A stretch of 64,000 nt of DNA from Cymbidium sinense (lineage: Eukaryota > Streptophyta > Magnoliopsida > Asparagales > Orchidaceae), in contig CM038215.1 in the NCBI GenBank assembly GCA_021442155.1, positions 9,820,976 to 9,884,975 of the forward strand, written 5' to 3'. Positions 11,381 to 24,640 of the stretch are shown piece by piece. The position numbers and the translations under genes were made by a program. Numbering within the stretch: the first letter of the stretch is position 1; each line of letters starts with the position of its first letter. The notes beneath the pieces are model-generated. The model saw only the letters and a program-made list of their open reading frames with translations. It was not told where the DNA came from and made no database searches.

Positions 11381-13859
11381 ATTTAATTTCATTCTTATGT
11401 CCTTTTGTATAAGAATTTGGATAAAGTTTTAAATTAATATGTTTAAATATTATAATCAAATAAAATATAAATTCTAAACATACACATACATTCATCATAA
11501 GTGTGCTAAAATATGTGCATATATATATACACTTAGGATTAAATCATATGCATGTTACATGTTATGGAAATGAATAATTTAATATATATCATGTGGTAGT
11601 AATTTAGTTAAATTAATCTTAAGATGCCTTTCATTTTGAATAGGATTATTTAAAGTGAACTTAAACTTAGGATTAATTAAATCATTTATTAAGCCATTCA
11701 CTAAAGAGAACTAAATCAAATTAATATACTTTAGAAAGTGAATTAAGGTAGGGATGAAAGAGGGCCATCCTATTTTCCTCTCTTTATAACACTTAGTTGC
11801 TAAGTGTAATTAAATGAAACAAAAGATAACACAAATTAAAATTCTCAAATCAATTAAACTACTTCAAGTGGAATCAACCTTTCATGTTAAATTGAATTAT
11901 TCTATACTTAGAAAATACAACACTAATGCTTAACAAGGCTTACCACACAAGCCTTAATACACACATTATAATTAAGTCACCACTTCTAGTTCTAAGTTAG
12001 GATGGTGTATGATATGATGTAAGTTTTCCTTTATGTTGTATTATTTTAGATTAGATGTAAGGATGTATGTTTTGTAGATTGGATGATAGGCCAATATTAG
12101 CCTAATCATGTTTTCTATGGGATTCTTAAGATGCTTAAAAATAAATGTGAATGCTTTTTTGCAAGTTGCTTAATCCTTAAGTATAATCCAAGTTAGATAG
12201 TGGGCTAGTTATGTGGGTATAAGTCAAATTATAAATACGCTTGGGATTATATGTATATTTAGCTAACCACTATTATGGAGGTAGTTAGATTTACTTTTCC
12301 CACATAAATGTAATTTTTGCAATACAAAATAGGATTAGTGCCATGGTAGATTAGATGAGCAATGGCGAAGGCTTTGTCCTAGGGTGTCGATGCCTTTGAA
12401 GCAAGCACCATCCAAATCAAATAAAAAAAATGGAGATATGAATAAAGAAGACCTAGCATTTAATACAATTATAATTATTCTTTCATATTCCAGTTTTATA
12501 AGGGTAGAGTTTAATCTTTTCTCTATTTGGGTTGTACAATAATTACCACCGACCTCCTATTATTTTATGATATTTTATATAATTATTTGATGTTATGTTT
12601 ACATTGTGCATTAGGATGGCATGCTTTTCAAAATTTCTTAAATGGTTGATGCTTTAATGTGTGGCTTGGATACAATTAGGCTCCTAGGATAAAAAAAACT
12701 TTTCTACCCAACTAATCACTCATAACTAAATTTTAAACAACTCATAACCTCATCATAAAGCCTAAGACATAAATAAGATAATTAAAATATTTAGCAACCC
12801 CTTAGCTGTATGGTTGTATGTTTCACATCATCCATGCATATTCTTTATCTCTTGAACATGAAGGATCTCCATCCTTACACGATAAAAGAATGGTTGACCT
12901 GTGAGGGCATCCCTTGTGATGGAGAACACCTTCTTCAAGCTGATTTAACCCATAACCTATTTCATCATGAATTTATGCATAATAAATCCTAAAGCTTCTG
13001 TCAAAATGAAGTGTCTAAAATGAAATAAAATTTGAAAAGATTTTGCATCTATAGATTAAGTCATATGCTCATACCACTCATGCTCTAGTCTCTGGGAGTG
13101 TGTTTAACTTTAGTCTATTTCTAATTAAATAACATCTATCTTACAATTCATAAGACCAGACTACATGGACTTAAAATTTATAGGAGGAGTTAACTAAACC
13201 ACTCGCTTATAAGTAAAAGTACAATTTATTCTCTCTATGGAGTAATCCTTTATGTCCAATCACTTAGATTTAGGTCGTGCTTTAGCTCATAAAAGATCCC
13301 TAGATTTAATCTGAGTACTATTTGCATGAGCATAAATTCTCACCTCTTAGGCATTCCCACAACCTTATGTTGGTGGATTATAAGCCTAGTAATCTAATTA
13401 AATTTCAACTCAAAACATATAATCCCCTCATCTTAAAATTATAAAGCCCAATATGATAGATTAAATGCTCACTTGGCCATTTCTTACATATTTTATTTGG
13501 ATTCAAAAATAAACTTCTCCTAACTTTAATTGATTTTAAATACAACCAATCCTTTGATAGTATAACCTTGAAATCTTTGGAGATGATAATTATCTACTTT
13601 AATAAAGTATTTAAAATTTTATTTCCTAAGATGTAATAACTATGGAGGCTTGCCTCCATAGAACTTAAGAACCTAATTAATATAAACCCTACTTTATTCA
13701 TCAATGTAAAGTAGGGGAAAATCTCTGGTACATTAAAAAGACCCATCATGCCTTAGATCCTTATTACAATAAAGCTCACTATTGAGATGCCTCTATCTTT
13801 GAGATAGTACATCAAACCTAATGTTGTACTATCACCCAAAAGTACACTAAAAAATTCTT

Positions 13860-15375
13860 AGACTCATAATGTTGACTAACACCAAGGTAACCTAACTCCT
13901 AAACCTTATCTTCCAACATCCATTGTAATGTAAAGAGGCTCCTACCCCCTAAAAGTAAGTCTTCATCACTAATGTCTAAGATGTCCTTCATGCTCTTCTG
14001 TGAGCTCTAAGCATATCTCTAGATCAAGGCCTCGATTAGATATTCCCTCATCTATTTGAATAAGATAGGTGTAAATGCTTAACTTAGCAAAACTTTATAA
14101 GGTGAGCTAGGACATTATAATCAACTCTATACCCTAAGTATCCATGGGTGGAGCATCCTAGGGGCTATGCTCACTAGAACCAATTACTTACACCTTATCC
14201 AGGTGCTACCCTAAAGGTAGAACTTTGACATTGCATAGATTGACTTAAAACTTCTAATGATGAGATTGAGTAAAGTTCTACCTTCATCAAGCATACCTAC
14301 TTCTTCTATTATAAGTTTGACTCCAAGTCAATCTCAAGATAACTTGATTGATTAAAGAAGGATACGACCTAAATAAGAAAAGAAAATAACTATCTTTATT
14401 TTTATTTAGACTAGACTAAGAATAAAATTAAGAGGATCAAAAATTGACAATATATATAATAAACTTCAAACTTTTGGGTGATATACATGATTAAATTAAG
14501 TAAAAAAGTAAGGTATTTAGTTCCTATCTATAGAAAATGCTCATGTAAAAGCAAAGAACTAATGGTGGAAGTACTGACTAATTTGCTACTACTATCCCTA
14601 TGGTGAACCTCTTTTCACCTCCCCTAAGTTGTCCTTTGTATTAAACCTTCCTAGTGTTAGGTTTGAGCTACCAGGCACTAAAAAGCTTCTGATATAAATG
14701 ATCTTCTTAAAAATTCAAGATAAGATATCTAACCTTCTTTTTTAAAATAAATATCCCCTGATTACTCTAAGAACTAGATGGTTGTTCTAATAAGTACCTA
14801 ATAACTATGGCTCCCAAATTATATAAAGCTTGTCCTAAAAGTGATAAATCCTAAGACAAAATAAATAAATAAAATCATCGCTCACTTCCTGCCCTAAACT
14901 TATAAAAGTTTCTAAGAGATTCTAAAGATTTTCCTAACTACCTACCTCTAATGAATATGGCTTATTCAATACCTAAAGTAGGTAAAGTATAACTGATGAA
15001 TATAATACCCTACATAGGCACGAGGTAAATTATCATAAAATAAATCCAAATCATGGAAAAAATAAAAATGTAGCTAAATCTCTATACCACACCCTGGATG
15101 CATCCCTCATCCACTAACATAACTACTCGGCTTCAAACACCTAAACTTGGACCTAATGATTGGTAAAAAAAACTGCTCTTGTAAAGGCCATCTTGTTGAT
15201 TAATTTCTAATGATGGTAAAACCCTTAAGCATAGATAATAAATATTCTAAAGAATCTCAATGGCATAATATGGCATTTCATGCCTAAAGACTTGAGAATA
15301 TAATCAATACTAGTTGAGCTATTTCTCTAAATGAGGTAAAACCCTACTGAGAAAACCTCTTGATGAAGAGGTGCT
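13860..15375. other. Unassigned AT-rich non-coding stretch
   Basis: There is no open frame of note, no match to the other block X copies that I could see, and no recognised domain. CTAAA and 'cctaa' words become more frequent to the right until the sequence becomes a telomere-like array near 15,376. It could be an X segment kept only in this copy or a different decayed element. Confidence 0.4.
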
Positions 15376-16560
15376 AAATGAAAAATAAATTAAAACTAAA
15401 TAAAGCAAAACTAAATATAATAACAAAATAAAAATCCCACTGTTAACAACCAAAAAAGTGTAAACCTTCCCACTATCATAAAGATCTAAATGGTGGTAAA
15501 AACCTAAATAAAATTAAAAAAAATAAAAACCTAAAACTAAAAATAAATAAATAAAACATAAACACTAAACTAAAAAAAAACCTAAACTTAAACCTAAACA
15601 TAAGAAATAAAACATAAACCTAAAAATGTAAAATAAAAATAAAACTAAACTAAAAAATAAACCTAAAACTAAAAAATAAACTAAAATAAATAAACTAACT
15701 AAATAAAAAAATAAAAATAAACCAAATAAAATATAAAATAAAATAAACTAAAATAAATAAAATAAACTAAATAAATAAACCTAATTTACTTAATTTAAAA
15801 AAATAAAAATAATAAATAATAATAAAAAGAAATAAAAAAACCTAACCCTAAACCTTAAACCCTAAAATTAACCCTAAAACCTAAACTCTAAACCCTTAAC
15901 CTACAACCCTAAACCCTAAATGCTAAACCCAAAAACCCTAAATAATAAACCCTAAACATTAAGCCCTAAATTGTAAACTCTAATCCTTAAACCCAAAAAT
16001 CTACAACCCTAAACCCCAAACCCTAAACCCTAAAAATAAAATAAATAAAAAACTTAAAAAAATAAAAATAAAATAAATTAAAATATAAACATAAACTAAA
16101 ACCTTAACCTAAACTTAAACCTGAACCAAAACCTAGAAAGAAAATAAAATAAAAAATAAAAACTAAACTAAAATAAATTAGATATAAACCTTAACTAAAC
16201 TAAAAAATAGAAAACCTACATAAAATAAAAACTAACCCAAAAAAATAAAAATAAAATAAACCTAAAATAAACTAAAATAAAAACTAAATAAAAACCTAAA
16301 CCCTAAAGTAAAAAAATACCTAAGCCTAAAATAAAAATAAAATAAACCTAATCCTAAACTAAAATAAACTAAACTAAAATAAATAAAACCTAAATCTAAA
16401 CCTAAAAAAACTAAACCTAAATCTAAACTAAAACTAAATAAAATAAAATAAACTAAAAATAAAATAAAACTTAAACCTACACCTAAAAAATAAAATAAAA
16501 ATAAAACTTAACTAAAATAAAAGAAATGAAAACCAAAACTAAACTAAAAATAAAAATAAA
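15376..16560. repeat. Interstitial telomere-like array 1 (CCCTAAA / CCTAAA / TAAAATAAA)
   Basis: Nearly every word is a variant of CCCTAAA, CTAAA or AAATAAA on the plus strand. The best telomere-like part is 15,841-16,035, with several exact CCCTAAA units. A landmark 'cctaaactaaaataaac' at 16,353 and a 'ttacttaatttaaaa' landmark at 15,785 also occur in arrays 2 and 5, which shows colinear ancestry rather than independent slippage. It is interstitial: retroelement sequence flanks it on both sides. Confidence 0.85.
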
Positions 16561-18113
16561 ATAAAAAAATAATTGAATTAAATTAATCTAAACCTAAAAA
16601 TTAAAATAACTAAACTAATTAAAAATTTAATAAGTCATTCACTAAAAACTAAATCAAATTAATATATAAAATACTAAAATAAAAAATCCACTAAACCTAC
16701 AAAAATAAACAAAAGAAAACACAAACTAAATTGTCAAATCAATTAAACTAAAGTAAAATCAACCTAAAATTGACCTAACACTAAAAAATACAACACTAAC
16801 CTAACAAGATTTACTAAACCCTAAACACAAATAAAAATTATGTCACCACTAGCCTAAAAAATATGATGTGAAAAAAAAGAAAAAACTACCTAAACAATAT
16901 TAGACTAATCATAAAAAAATGATGCTTAAAAATAAATAACCTAAACCTAAGCATAATCCAAAAAATTAGCCAACTCCAAATTATAAATACAACCATTATA
17001 TGATAAAATAACCTAAATGTAGTTAAACCCCCATAAATGTAACTTGCAATAAATTAGAATGGAGTAAAAGGCACCTATGATGCCTTTGAAGCAAGCACCA
17101 TCTAAATCAAAGAAAATGAAATAAGAAATGGATATGAAGAAAGAAACTAAAATTTAATATAATTATAAACTTTCATATTCTAGGTTGTATAATAGAGCTA
17201 ACCATCTCTCTAAAATAGTACCTAAAGACTGCCTTTCTTCTAATAATTTATAAAACTTATGTTTAATTATGCATTAACACACCTATAACTTAAATGATTG
17301 ATGCTAATGTGTGGCTAAACTAAAGATAAAAAACTAAACTAAACTAATCACTCATAACTAAATTTTAAACAACTCATAACCTCATCATAAAACTACATGA
17401 ATAAATAATTAAAAGATTAAAACCTAAAAACACATCATAAACCTCCCTAACATAAACCATCCTAAACCAAAACCTAACCTAAACCCCAAAAACAACATCC
17501 TAAAATTTAACCAAACTAAATGGATTTAAGCATAAGAAACCTAAATCCTCTAAAATGCCTAAAATGAAATAAAAGTTGAAAATAGCATCTAGAGTCATAT
17601 GCTATACCACTCATGCCCTAGCTTATGGATTGTGTTTGGACTTTAGAATTAAATAACTACTGTTATCTAATTCATAAGACAAGAACATTTTAAATTCATG
17701 AGGAGTTTAAATAATAAGTCTAAATACAATTTATTCTCTCTTATGGTAAACCATGTCCACCTATTAGATTTATTGCATCATAATGTAGATTTAATCAAGA
17801 TATTATTTCCTTTAAAAGCATAAATCCTTGCCTCTTGGCATTACAACCTTATATTTGGATTATAAGTAAGTAATTTAAATTTCAACTCAAAATATAAATC
17901 AACATCAAAATTATAATAACCATAGATAGATTGGAATTATTAATTTCATAGTATCATTTATTTCCTTCTTATTTCATTTGATTCAAATAAGTCTTCGAAC
18001 TTTAATTGATTTTAAATACATCTTTTGATAGTCTAACCTTGAAATCTTAGATGATAAGAACTTTGTCGAATATTCTTAGGTAATTTTATTTTAAGATGTA
18101 ATTAAATAGGCTT
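16560..18113 (-). repeat. Partial block X, copy 2, interspersed with CTAAA words
   Basis: The stretch is colinear with 11,580-13,660 of block X copy 1. Shared anchors include 'actaaatcaaattaatata', 'gatgcctttgaagcaagc', 'actaatcactcataac' and 'accactcatgc'. Between the anchors, many original words are replaced by 'cctaaa', 'ctaaac' or 'aaaa'. Towards the right end (17,600-18,113) it again resembles ordinary block X. The mosaic grows out of array 1 on its left. It could be real patchy conversion or a consensus artefact (see findings). Confidence 0.7.
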
Positions 18114-19110
18114 CACATAGAGCATGGCATCATAATATATTGTTCAATTTAAAATATGTAAGTGATACAACTAAAATATATAGTTTTTATTGTTTAGACT
18201 AATTTTATGATTTTTATCTTAAGAAATTTTGATGTGATATGCAATATAATATAATATAATTTAGTGTATTATAATATAGGATTCCATAACATAGTGTAAC
18301 ATCAAGCATTATAGCATACTATTGTGTATTACTTATTGTTTAGCATATTTTAGTTTGTTATAGTATGATGTAGTAGAGTTTGTACTAGTATAATTCATAA
18401 AAAATACTAATTTATAGGTAATTGATGGGATTTGGCCAAATTTAAGGTAAGCTTTAGGAACATCATTGGGGTGTTCTATGGTGTGTCATTTAATCAAAAG
18501 AATGGAATTTTGCATCCAAAATAAATGTTCATATTTCAACCAAATTTTATAAATTTTTTGCTTAAAGTGATTCATTTTATGGTGTAATGTAAGATAATAT
18601 ATTATATGAAATCATATTAAAATATAATGTACATAACAATATATATGAATGTGGTGGTGTGTTATAAAATGTTATTGTACATTTTAGTATGTTTTACTTT
18701 TGTTATATTACATTGGGTCAAAACTCACAAAAATGTTAATTTAAAGGTTGAGATGGAAGAATTTGGCCAAATTCATGGCACACACCAAGAAGCAACACCA
18801 AAATTATGCTATTTTAAAAATAATAATTTTACATCCAAGATGAACATTATTCATATTTTGAGAAATTTGTTATTTGTTCCTTTTAAGTGATTCTAATGAG
18901 GTGTAATGTTAGACAATATATTATATTATAGCAAATTATAATATAACATCATATATTATAATATAATGTGTGTTAATTCACACTATAATATGTTTAGCAT
19001 GATATTATAGTTAGTTTGAGCTTGCACCATCACAAATCATAAAATGTTTTACAATGTTAAGATGATGTAATTTGAATGAATACATTGTTAGGTTTTGGTT
19101 GAAGTATTAA
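18113..19110. repeat. Block Y, copy 1: ~330-bp AT-rich tandem repeat, about three units
   Basis: Tandem units are marked by 'aaaaatgttaattta'-type words near 18,398, 18,727 and 19,038 (spacing 329 and 311). The marker is followed by 'gatggaatttggccaaatt' variants and preceded by TATAATATAA palindromic runs. It is colinear with 38,235-39,240 in unit 3, which carries additional units. It abuts the 3' tail of Tat copy B. A plus-strand frame at 18,627-18,890 is incidental. Confidence 0.75.
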
Positions 19111-21470
19111 AGGTGTGCATAAGAGAAGAAATAAGATTTGATGAGAATTCCATGTCAAGGACATGGAGGGAGATCCGCTAGGGGATCACACATGCATTGG
19201 ACATGACATGTGAGGGTCTATGTCGAGGACATAGAAGAAGAAAATCTGTTGGGGATAAGGTTTGAATTTGATTTGATTATATGATTTATGGAAAGAAGAT
19301 TTGCTATGGATAAGAATCTATAATCCCGGGATTAAGATCAAAATCACTTTAATTTATTTTAATTAATATGGAGAAATATCTATTAGAGGGCACACCATGG
19401 GATCGGTATATATGAACCTTCCACAAGGAAGCGGTTCGTGCTATCCACTGGGATTGGGATTTGTTTGATTTCATAGATTTGTTTGGGGATGTATCTACGG
19501 GAATAAGAGTTTGGTTGGATTTCTTTGATTTAGACTCTACTAGGGAGTTGGTTTAATTTGCTCCAGGGAGATTGTTTGAATTTAAATTTATTTGCTTGAC
19601 TTATTTATATATGATTTGGGGCTCCAGGGAGAAGGGTGTGATTTAACTCCAGAAAATTAAAATTGGGTTTAATTTAATTGAGTTAATGTATGGACCTTGT
19701 CGGATCAACCCAGAGAATGGGTTATCACTTGACTACCTCAGTTTACAAATCCAAAGGGATAGTATCTGAGGGTAGAGCTAGCCAACCTAAGGGTTGCCAT
19801 TTGATGTGCAATGGTTGTGCTAGAAGAAGGCTAGTAGACTTACATCTTCCAAAGTGAGGAAATAATCTTGGGGTGACTGGATGCAACAAATCAAAACGAC
19901 CTTGGAGACTAATGAGTGAATGTAGGGACTTATGTCAACTCAAAAGTAGTGAGGATTAATTTTATCTTAATTTCATGTGATTTGATATAGTTTATTTGGT
20001 TTAGTTTGATTTCAAATTGAGGGCATATCCATTAGGGATGTGAGATCGATCAAATTTCATAGATTTAATTTATGGACCATGTATCAAACTTATCTTGTCT
20101 AAGATTTACAAATCCAAAGGGATAGTCTATGCGGTAATAGATCTAGCCAACCTAAGGGTTTCCTTTAGTGCAAACGATTATGCTAGGAGAAAGGCAGACT
20201 TACATCTTCTAAAGTAGGGAATAATCGTTGGGGTGACCTGTTGGTAGCATAACAAATTGAACATAACTTAGGGGCAACTACTGATTGAATACCACTAGGG
20301 ACTTAATTCAACTCAATAGTAGTCGGGCAATTCCTATAGGGAGTTTTACTGACATTACCTAAAGATAGGATGCCTGCTTGGGAAATGGTACCTTTAAGGG
20401 TGTCCTTTTAATCCACAAGTTAATATATATTTTATTTATATCTTTGGACCTTGGTGTGTGAGGACCACAAAAAAGGGCTATTTTGACCTTAACCTATCTC
20501 AAATGGACCAAGGGAGAATCTACATCCATAAGATGGATTCTCCAACCATAGGGTTTAGGGAATGAGGAACTATCCAACCGATAGTAACTGTAGTGTCTAA
20601 ATCAAGGATGATCCAAATATAGTTCCCACAAGGGAGGTGCTTCTGGGAGTTATCCGAGCCTAAAAAAAGCTTATAGGTGTACGGTGGCCAACTCAAGGAG
20701 AAAGTGTAGGAGACTTACACCTGCCATGAGTGGTGTATCCTAAGGTGTGAGAACCAACCAACCTAAGGTGTATCTGTCAGCATGAGTGGTGTATCCATCA
20801 GCATAGTGAGAACCAACCAACCTAAGGTGCCCATCAGTGTGCAATGATCAATCTAGAAAGAAACTGTGTAGGCTTACAAATTTCTAAGTGGAACTAATCA
20901 TCGGGAAAGTCTATTATCGTTGTGATGTTATCGACCTAGAGACTACTAAGTGGGAGCCCAAGAAGGACAACTTGAAGTAATCAAGAGGGAAGGTGCTGCT
21001 AGGGGACTTATCATAAACATAAAAAATTCTCAACCCAGTCAGTGTACGAAGGCTAATCTAAGAAGAAAGCATAGCAGACTCACATCCTCTTAAATGTAGC
21101 CAACATGAGGTAGCTACATAGTATGGCCTACCAAACTAACAAGGCACTCATTGGTGTGGCCAAGTAAGGAAGGAAAGCATAGCAGACTTACATCCTCTAA
21201 AGTAAGAAGACCACTAGGGTGACACACTAAGGTGACGCCACCGACCTTGAGAATCTATTGGGTGAGGTTCGTGTAATCTCAACTCGAGTAGCCGAGACAA
21301 AATATATGTGTTTGTTTTAAATGTTTGTGTAGTTTGTATTTATGTTATGTCAAAGATAAGATAAGGGTTCCTTACACCTACCCTAAACACATCATGGTAG
21401 ATTTGAAACAAGAATACTTTCAACATGAAAGAGATTGAATTTGAAATGGAATTTTCATTGATTATAATTA
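19110..21470 (-). repeat. 3' non-coding tail of Tat copy B
   Basis: This is the same tandem-repeat tail as at 1-2,160, with matching words ('tgagtttgattt', 'aaatccaaagggata', 'gagactactaagtggg', 'aaccaaccaacctaaggtg'). It is joined on the left to block Y by a unique linker with 'gagggagatccgctagggg' near 19,166. It has many short deletions relative to copy A, and the CG-containing words are often the missing ones. No coding potential. Confidence 0.7.
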
Positions 21471-22690
21471 TTTTCAAACATGATTTATAATATTCTTTTA
21501 AGTAGAGCCAATTGATTGGAAGCATTGGACACTCTCCTTATGATTAATAAGTGATAAGATCCTCCTTGGTAGGCCTTCTTTATGGTAGGGGCCTTCCCAA
21601 GTGGGTTAAACTTGCCTCCCATCTTATGGGCAACAATTGGTTTCCTTAGAATAAAAAATAAGCTCCTACTTGAAAATCTCTAAGACAAACCAACTTGTTG
21701 TGAGCCTGAATCATTTTAGCTTTGTACAACTCCAGGTTTTGCATGTGATCTCTCCTCCAAACCTTCAAGCTCTTCACCACAACTTGGCATTCTGTTCTAT
21801 TGTGATCTTTCTACCCACAGCTATCCTTAGTGATTAGAGTTGGACTTCTAATGGTAGAATAGCTTCGGACCCATACACTAAAGTGAAAGGGGTAGGCTGA
21901 GTTGGAGTTCTATATGTGGTGCGATAGGCCCACAAGGTTTCAACTAACTACTCATGCCACTTTTGCTTGTTATTGTTGAGTGTCTTCTTTAGTATTTGGA
22001 TGAGAGTTTTATTAAAGGCTTATGCTAAGCCATTTGCCCTTAGGTAGTTGATGGTAGAATATCTCCAATCTATGTTGTATCTAAGAAAAGTTGTGATCTC
22101 GCTCTTTAATGTACCATTATCAAATATAATTCATTGAGGCACTCCAAACCTATATACAAGATGGTTCCTAAAAAATTGGAGCACATGCTATGACCTCTCG
22201 AGCGAATCCTTCACCCATTTGGAAAAGTAGTTAAAGATGAATGATGACCCTTGGAAGAAGGAGCATCAATGACCCACTATGTCGGTACCCCACACTCGAA
22301 TGGCCATGAGGCCAATGAGGAATGTTGGGTGGTTGGTGTAGGACCACACCATGTATTTGGCATTGGTGGCATCGCTTAGCCATATCCATGCAATCTTTAA
22401 TCATCGATGATCGATAGTATCATGGACTCTCGATCTTGGGTTTTATCTTTAGATCAGATTGGTTGGCTCCACATAATCCTAAGTGTACCTCAGTCACGAC
22501 CTTATGGGATTTATGCTTGTCTAAATAATGTAACCACATCTGATCAAAAGTTTGTCGATACATGACACCATCCATAAGAGCGTAAGAAAGTGGTCTGCTT
22601 CATGCGATGGGCTTGTGACTTCTCTTGAGGTAGTTTGCCTTTATTTAGGTAATCCATGAATGGTTGCCTCTAATCTAACTCCTCATCCTT
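21470..22690 (-). pseudogene. Integrase remnant, Tat copy B
   Basis: The minus strand is colinear with the INT of copy A, from the 'MDYL' pre-INT part near 22,660 to the C-terminal 'LPINWLYLKEYYKSCLK' ending near 21,472. At about 22,285 the core reads W-G-T-D-I-V-G in one frame. Copies A and C have Asn at that Asp codon, so the ancestral catalytic Asp survives here. Single-base losses put this segment out of frame with its surroundings, so the copy is dead. The zinc-finger region carries the same 'CGAN' variant as the other copies. Confidence 0.8.
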
Positions 22691-23240
22691 CTTGGCAATG
22701 ACAACCTCCCTTCAAGAGAGTACTTTTTTGATTAGTTCAATATCAAGGATAAGACTTATCTATTTTGAACCTTTATTGATATGGACTCATCCTACATGTC
22801 AACTCCTTGGCAAGGTTGGGTAAAGCATATGCTATGGCATTCTCTCCTCAGGAATCTTATAAATTGTAACCTCTAAAATTTGGCCCAACAACTCATGGTG
22901 TACTGGTAGTGATGGAGCTTGGGCTTTATAAACTTATAGGACCCAACAATTTGGTTGATAACTAGTTGAGAATCCCCGAAGATGTTAATGTTCTAGATGC
23001 TTAGAGTAATGACTAACTCTAGATCAGTAATCAGAGCCTCATATTTGACTTCATTGTTAGTGCAAGGATTGGACAGATGATATGAGAATCTCATCACATC
23101 GCAGTCTGGAGTTAAGAGAACTATTCCTACCCCTGCCTTTCTTAGAATAGTAGATTGTGGTTCTTCTCCTCTTTGAGAAGAAACCACACCATCAAAGTAC
23201 ATCTCCCAGCAGTGAATGCTAGTATCCCCTAAGTTCATGA
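22690..23240 (-). pseudogene. Archaeal-type RNase H (aRH), Tat copy B (best preserved)
   Basis: The open segment 22,993-23,238 encodes 'WEMYFDG', then 'KAGVGIVLLTPD', 'FSYHLSNPCTNNEVKYEAL' and 'LELVITL'. 'YFDG' supplies the first catalytic Asp and the E in 'NNE.KYEAL' the Glu of the RNase H active site. This is the second RNase H typical of Tat elements. The frame stops before the C-terminal catalytic Asp region. The remaining 22,690-22,990 aligns with the aRH end and INT connection of copies A and C but is interrupted. Confidence 0.85.
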
Positions 23241-23459
23241 TTTATTCATCGGGGAGATCATCACTAAGCATAGAGTCAGCAGGAAGTGGGTGTGTTGTTA
23301 AGAAATTTGCTAGCACTTATCCTTTCACCGCACGGAGGGGTAAGAAGGTAATGTCAAACTACGAGAGGATCATGGACCATCATGCCAACCATCTGGATAG
23401 CATCGACCATGTCATGAGATATTATAGTGGATTGATCTTAGAGATTAAGTTCACCTTAT

Positions 23460-24640
23460 GAAGAAGCATGTAGTGTTGTAGCTTTTGGGATACAAAGATT
23501 AAAGCTAGACAACGCTTCTAAATGGTGGATAATTAGCCTCAGTAGGGATTAGATGACGGCTGAGGTAGTAAGGTGCATTTTCCTTCCTTTCATCATTGGC
23601 TTGGGCCAACAAAGCACCAAGGGAGTCATCTAACATAGTAGTGTAAAGTATGAGCCTTGCCCCGATAGGGCTAGAACTAGTGGCCATCGAAATGGTTGAT
23701 GTCTTTGAAGGCATGCTCACACTTGTGATCCCACTTGAACTTGGCATCCTTTTGACAAGTGCAGAATGGTGACATCTTCTCAATAAGTTGGATATAAAGC
23801 ATCTTAGATGCACCAACCGCCCTTGGAATGATCCGAGTTTAGTTAAAAATTTAGGGGGTGGCATTTCTAATATCGCCTTGATCTTCTCTGGATCGATTTT
23901 GATTCCCTCATATTGGACAATAAACCCAAGGAATTTCCCTGAAGCTACTCTGAATGCACACTTCAAGGGGTTCATTTTGAGGTTAAATTATCTTAATTAT
24001 TGAAAACTACTCTCATGTGAAAAAGATAATCTTCCTTTTCTCTACTTTTGACCACATGATCATCATATCACTGACTTGATGATGAATGAGTTATCAAAGA
24101 TTCAAGTCATATGCTGTATGTAGCACCAATATTTTAAAGATAAAAGGCATGACCTTATAGTAATAGATTCAGATCGGGGTTCTAAAAGTAGTGTTTCTTG
24201 CATCTTCAAGGGCCATCTTTATTTGGTTATATCTAGATGAGCCATCCATGAAAGAGAAGACTATAGTGGAAATTCATCTTTTAAACATGCCTTATTTAAA
24301 TCCCTAAAATCAACCCAAATGTGCATTTAGCCATTCTTTTTTTAATTGGGATGATGTCCTAACCAAGGTAGGGTATTTTTCTTCCTAGATAAAGCCGATC
24401 AATCAATTTTTGACTTCAAAATGAATTATTGCTCTATGTCTAATCGTATGTGTCTATGAGCTTGCTTGATAGGGTTAGTAGTTCTATTACTAGTTTATGG
24501 ACGCTATGTCAAGAGCCAATCCGTGCATCTCTTCATAACTCCATGCAAGTAGTCCTTAAACTCAACAAAACTAAGTCATTGGTTTCAATTTTAATCAACA
24601 AAGAACTGATGTATGTCGCATGGATCTTCTTTAGTTTCTA
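23460..24640 (-). pseudogene. Reverse transcriptase-RNase H remnant, Tat copy B
   Basis: The open segment 23,505-23,975 encodes 'NPLKCAFRVASGKFLGFIV', 'GIKIDPEKIKAI', 'LGSFQGRLVHLRCFISNL' and, further on, 'LILYTTMLDDSLGALLAQ' and 'YYLSRHLIPTEANYPP'. These cover the RT thumb/connection and RNase H. Upstream (24,000-24,640) the fingers/palm part is present as nucleotide similarity only. At about 24,045-24,075 the YVDD-coding segment has lost two bases relative to copy C and is out of frame. A plus-strand frame at 23,788-24,003 is antisense to this domain. Confidence 0.85.

Larger units (their letters stand above)
6640..13860 (-). repeat. Block X, copy 1 (long non-coding retroelement block upstream of PR)
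   Basis: A block of about 7 kb without coding potential, colinear with 25,845-32,925 (same orientation), 50,440-57,625 and 61,310-64,000 (both inverted). Parts in plus-strand order are: a CA-rich stretch (6,640-8,660), a mixed segment with 'cgagcaagaatgaatcatc' (8,800-9,470), a TAATTAA-rich part (9,470-10,400), the triplet repeat (10,770-11,380), and a segment with 'gatgcctttgaagcaagc' (12,390). It lies directly upstream of the protease in reading direction, where gag and the 5' LTR would be expected. It may contain the LTR, but I could not define LTR ends. Beyond ~13,860 similarity to the inverted copy stops. Confidence 0.65.

Noticed and set aside
18113..18160. Primer-binding site ('agagcatggcatcat' near the edge of block Y)
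   Set aside because: It resembles the Met-tRNA type site only loosely, is not next to an LTR end, and Tat elements generally use other tRNAs.
18627..18890. 87-codon frame in block Y
   Set aside because: It lies in an AT-rich tandem repeat and is not kept in the matching unit at 38,750-39,010.
23788..24003. 71-codon plus-strand frame
   Set aside because: Antisense shadow of the RT-RNase H segment at 23,505-23,975.
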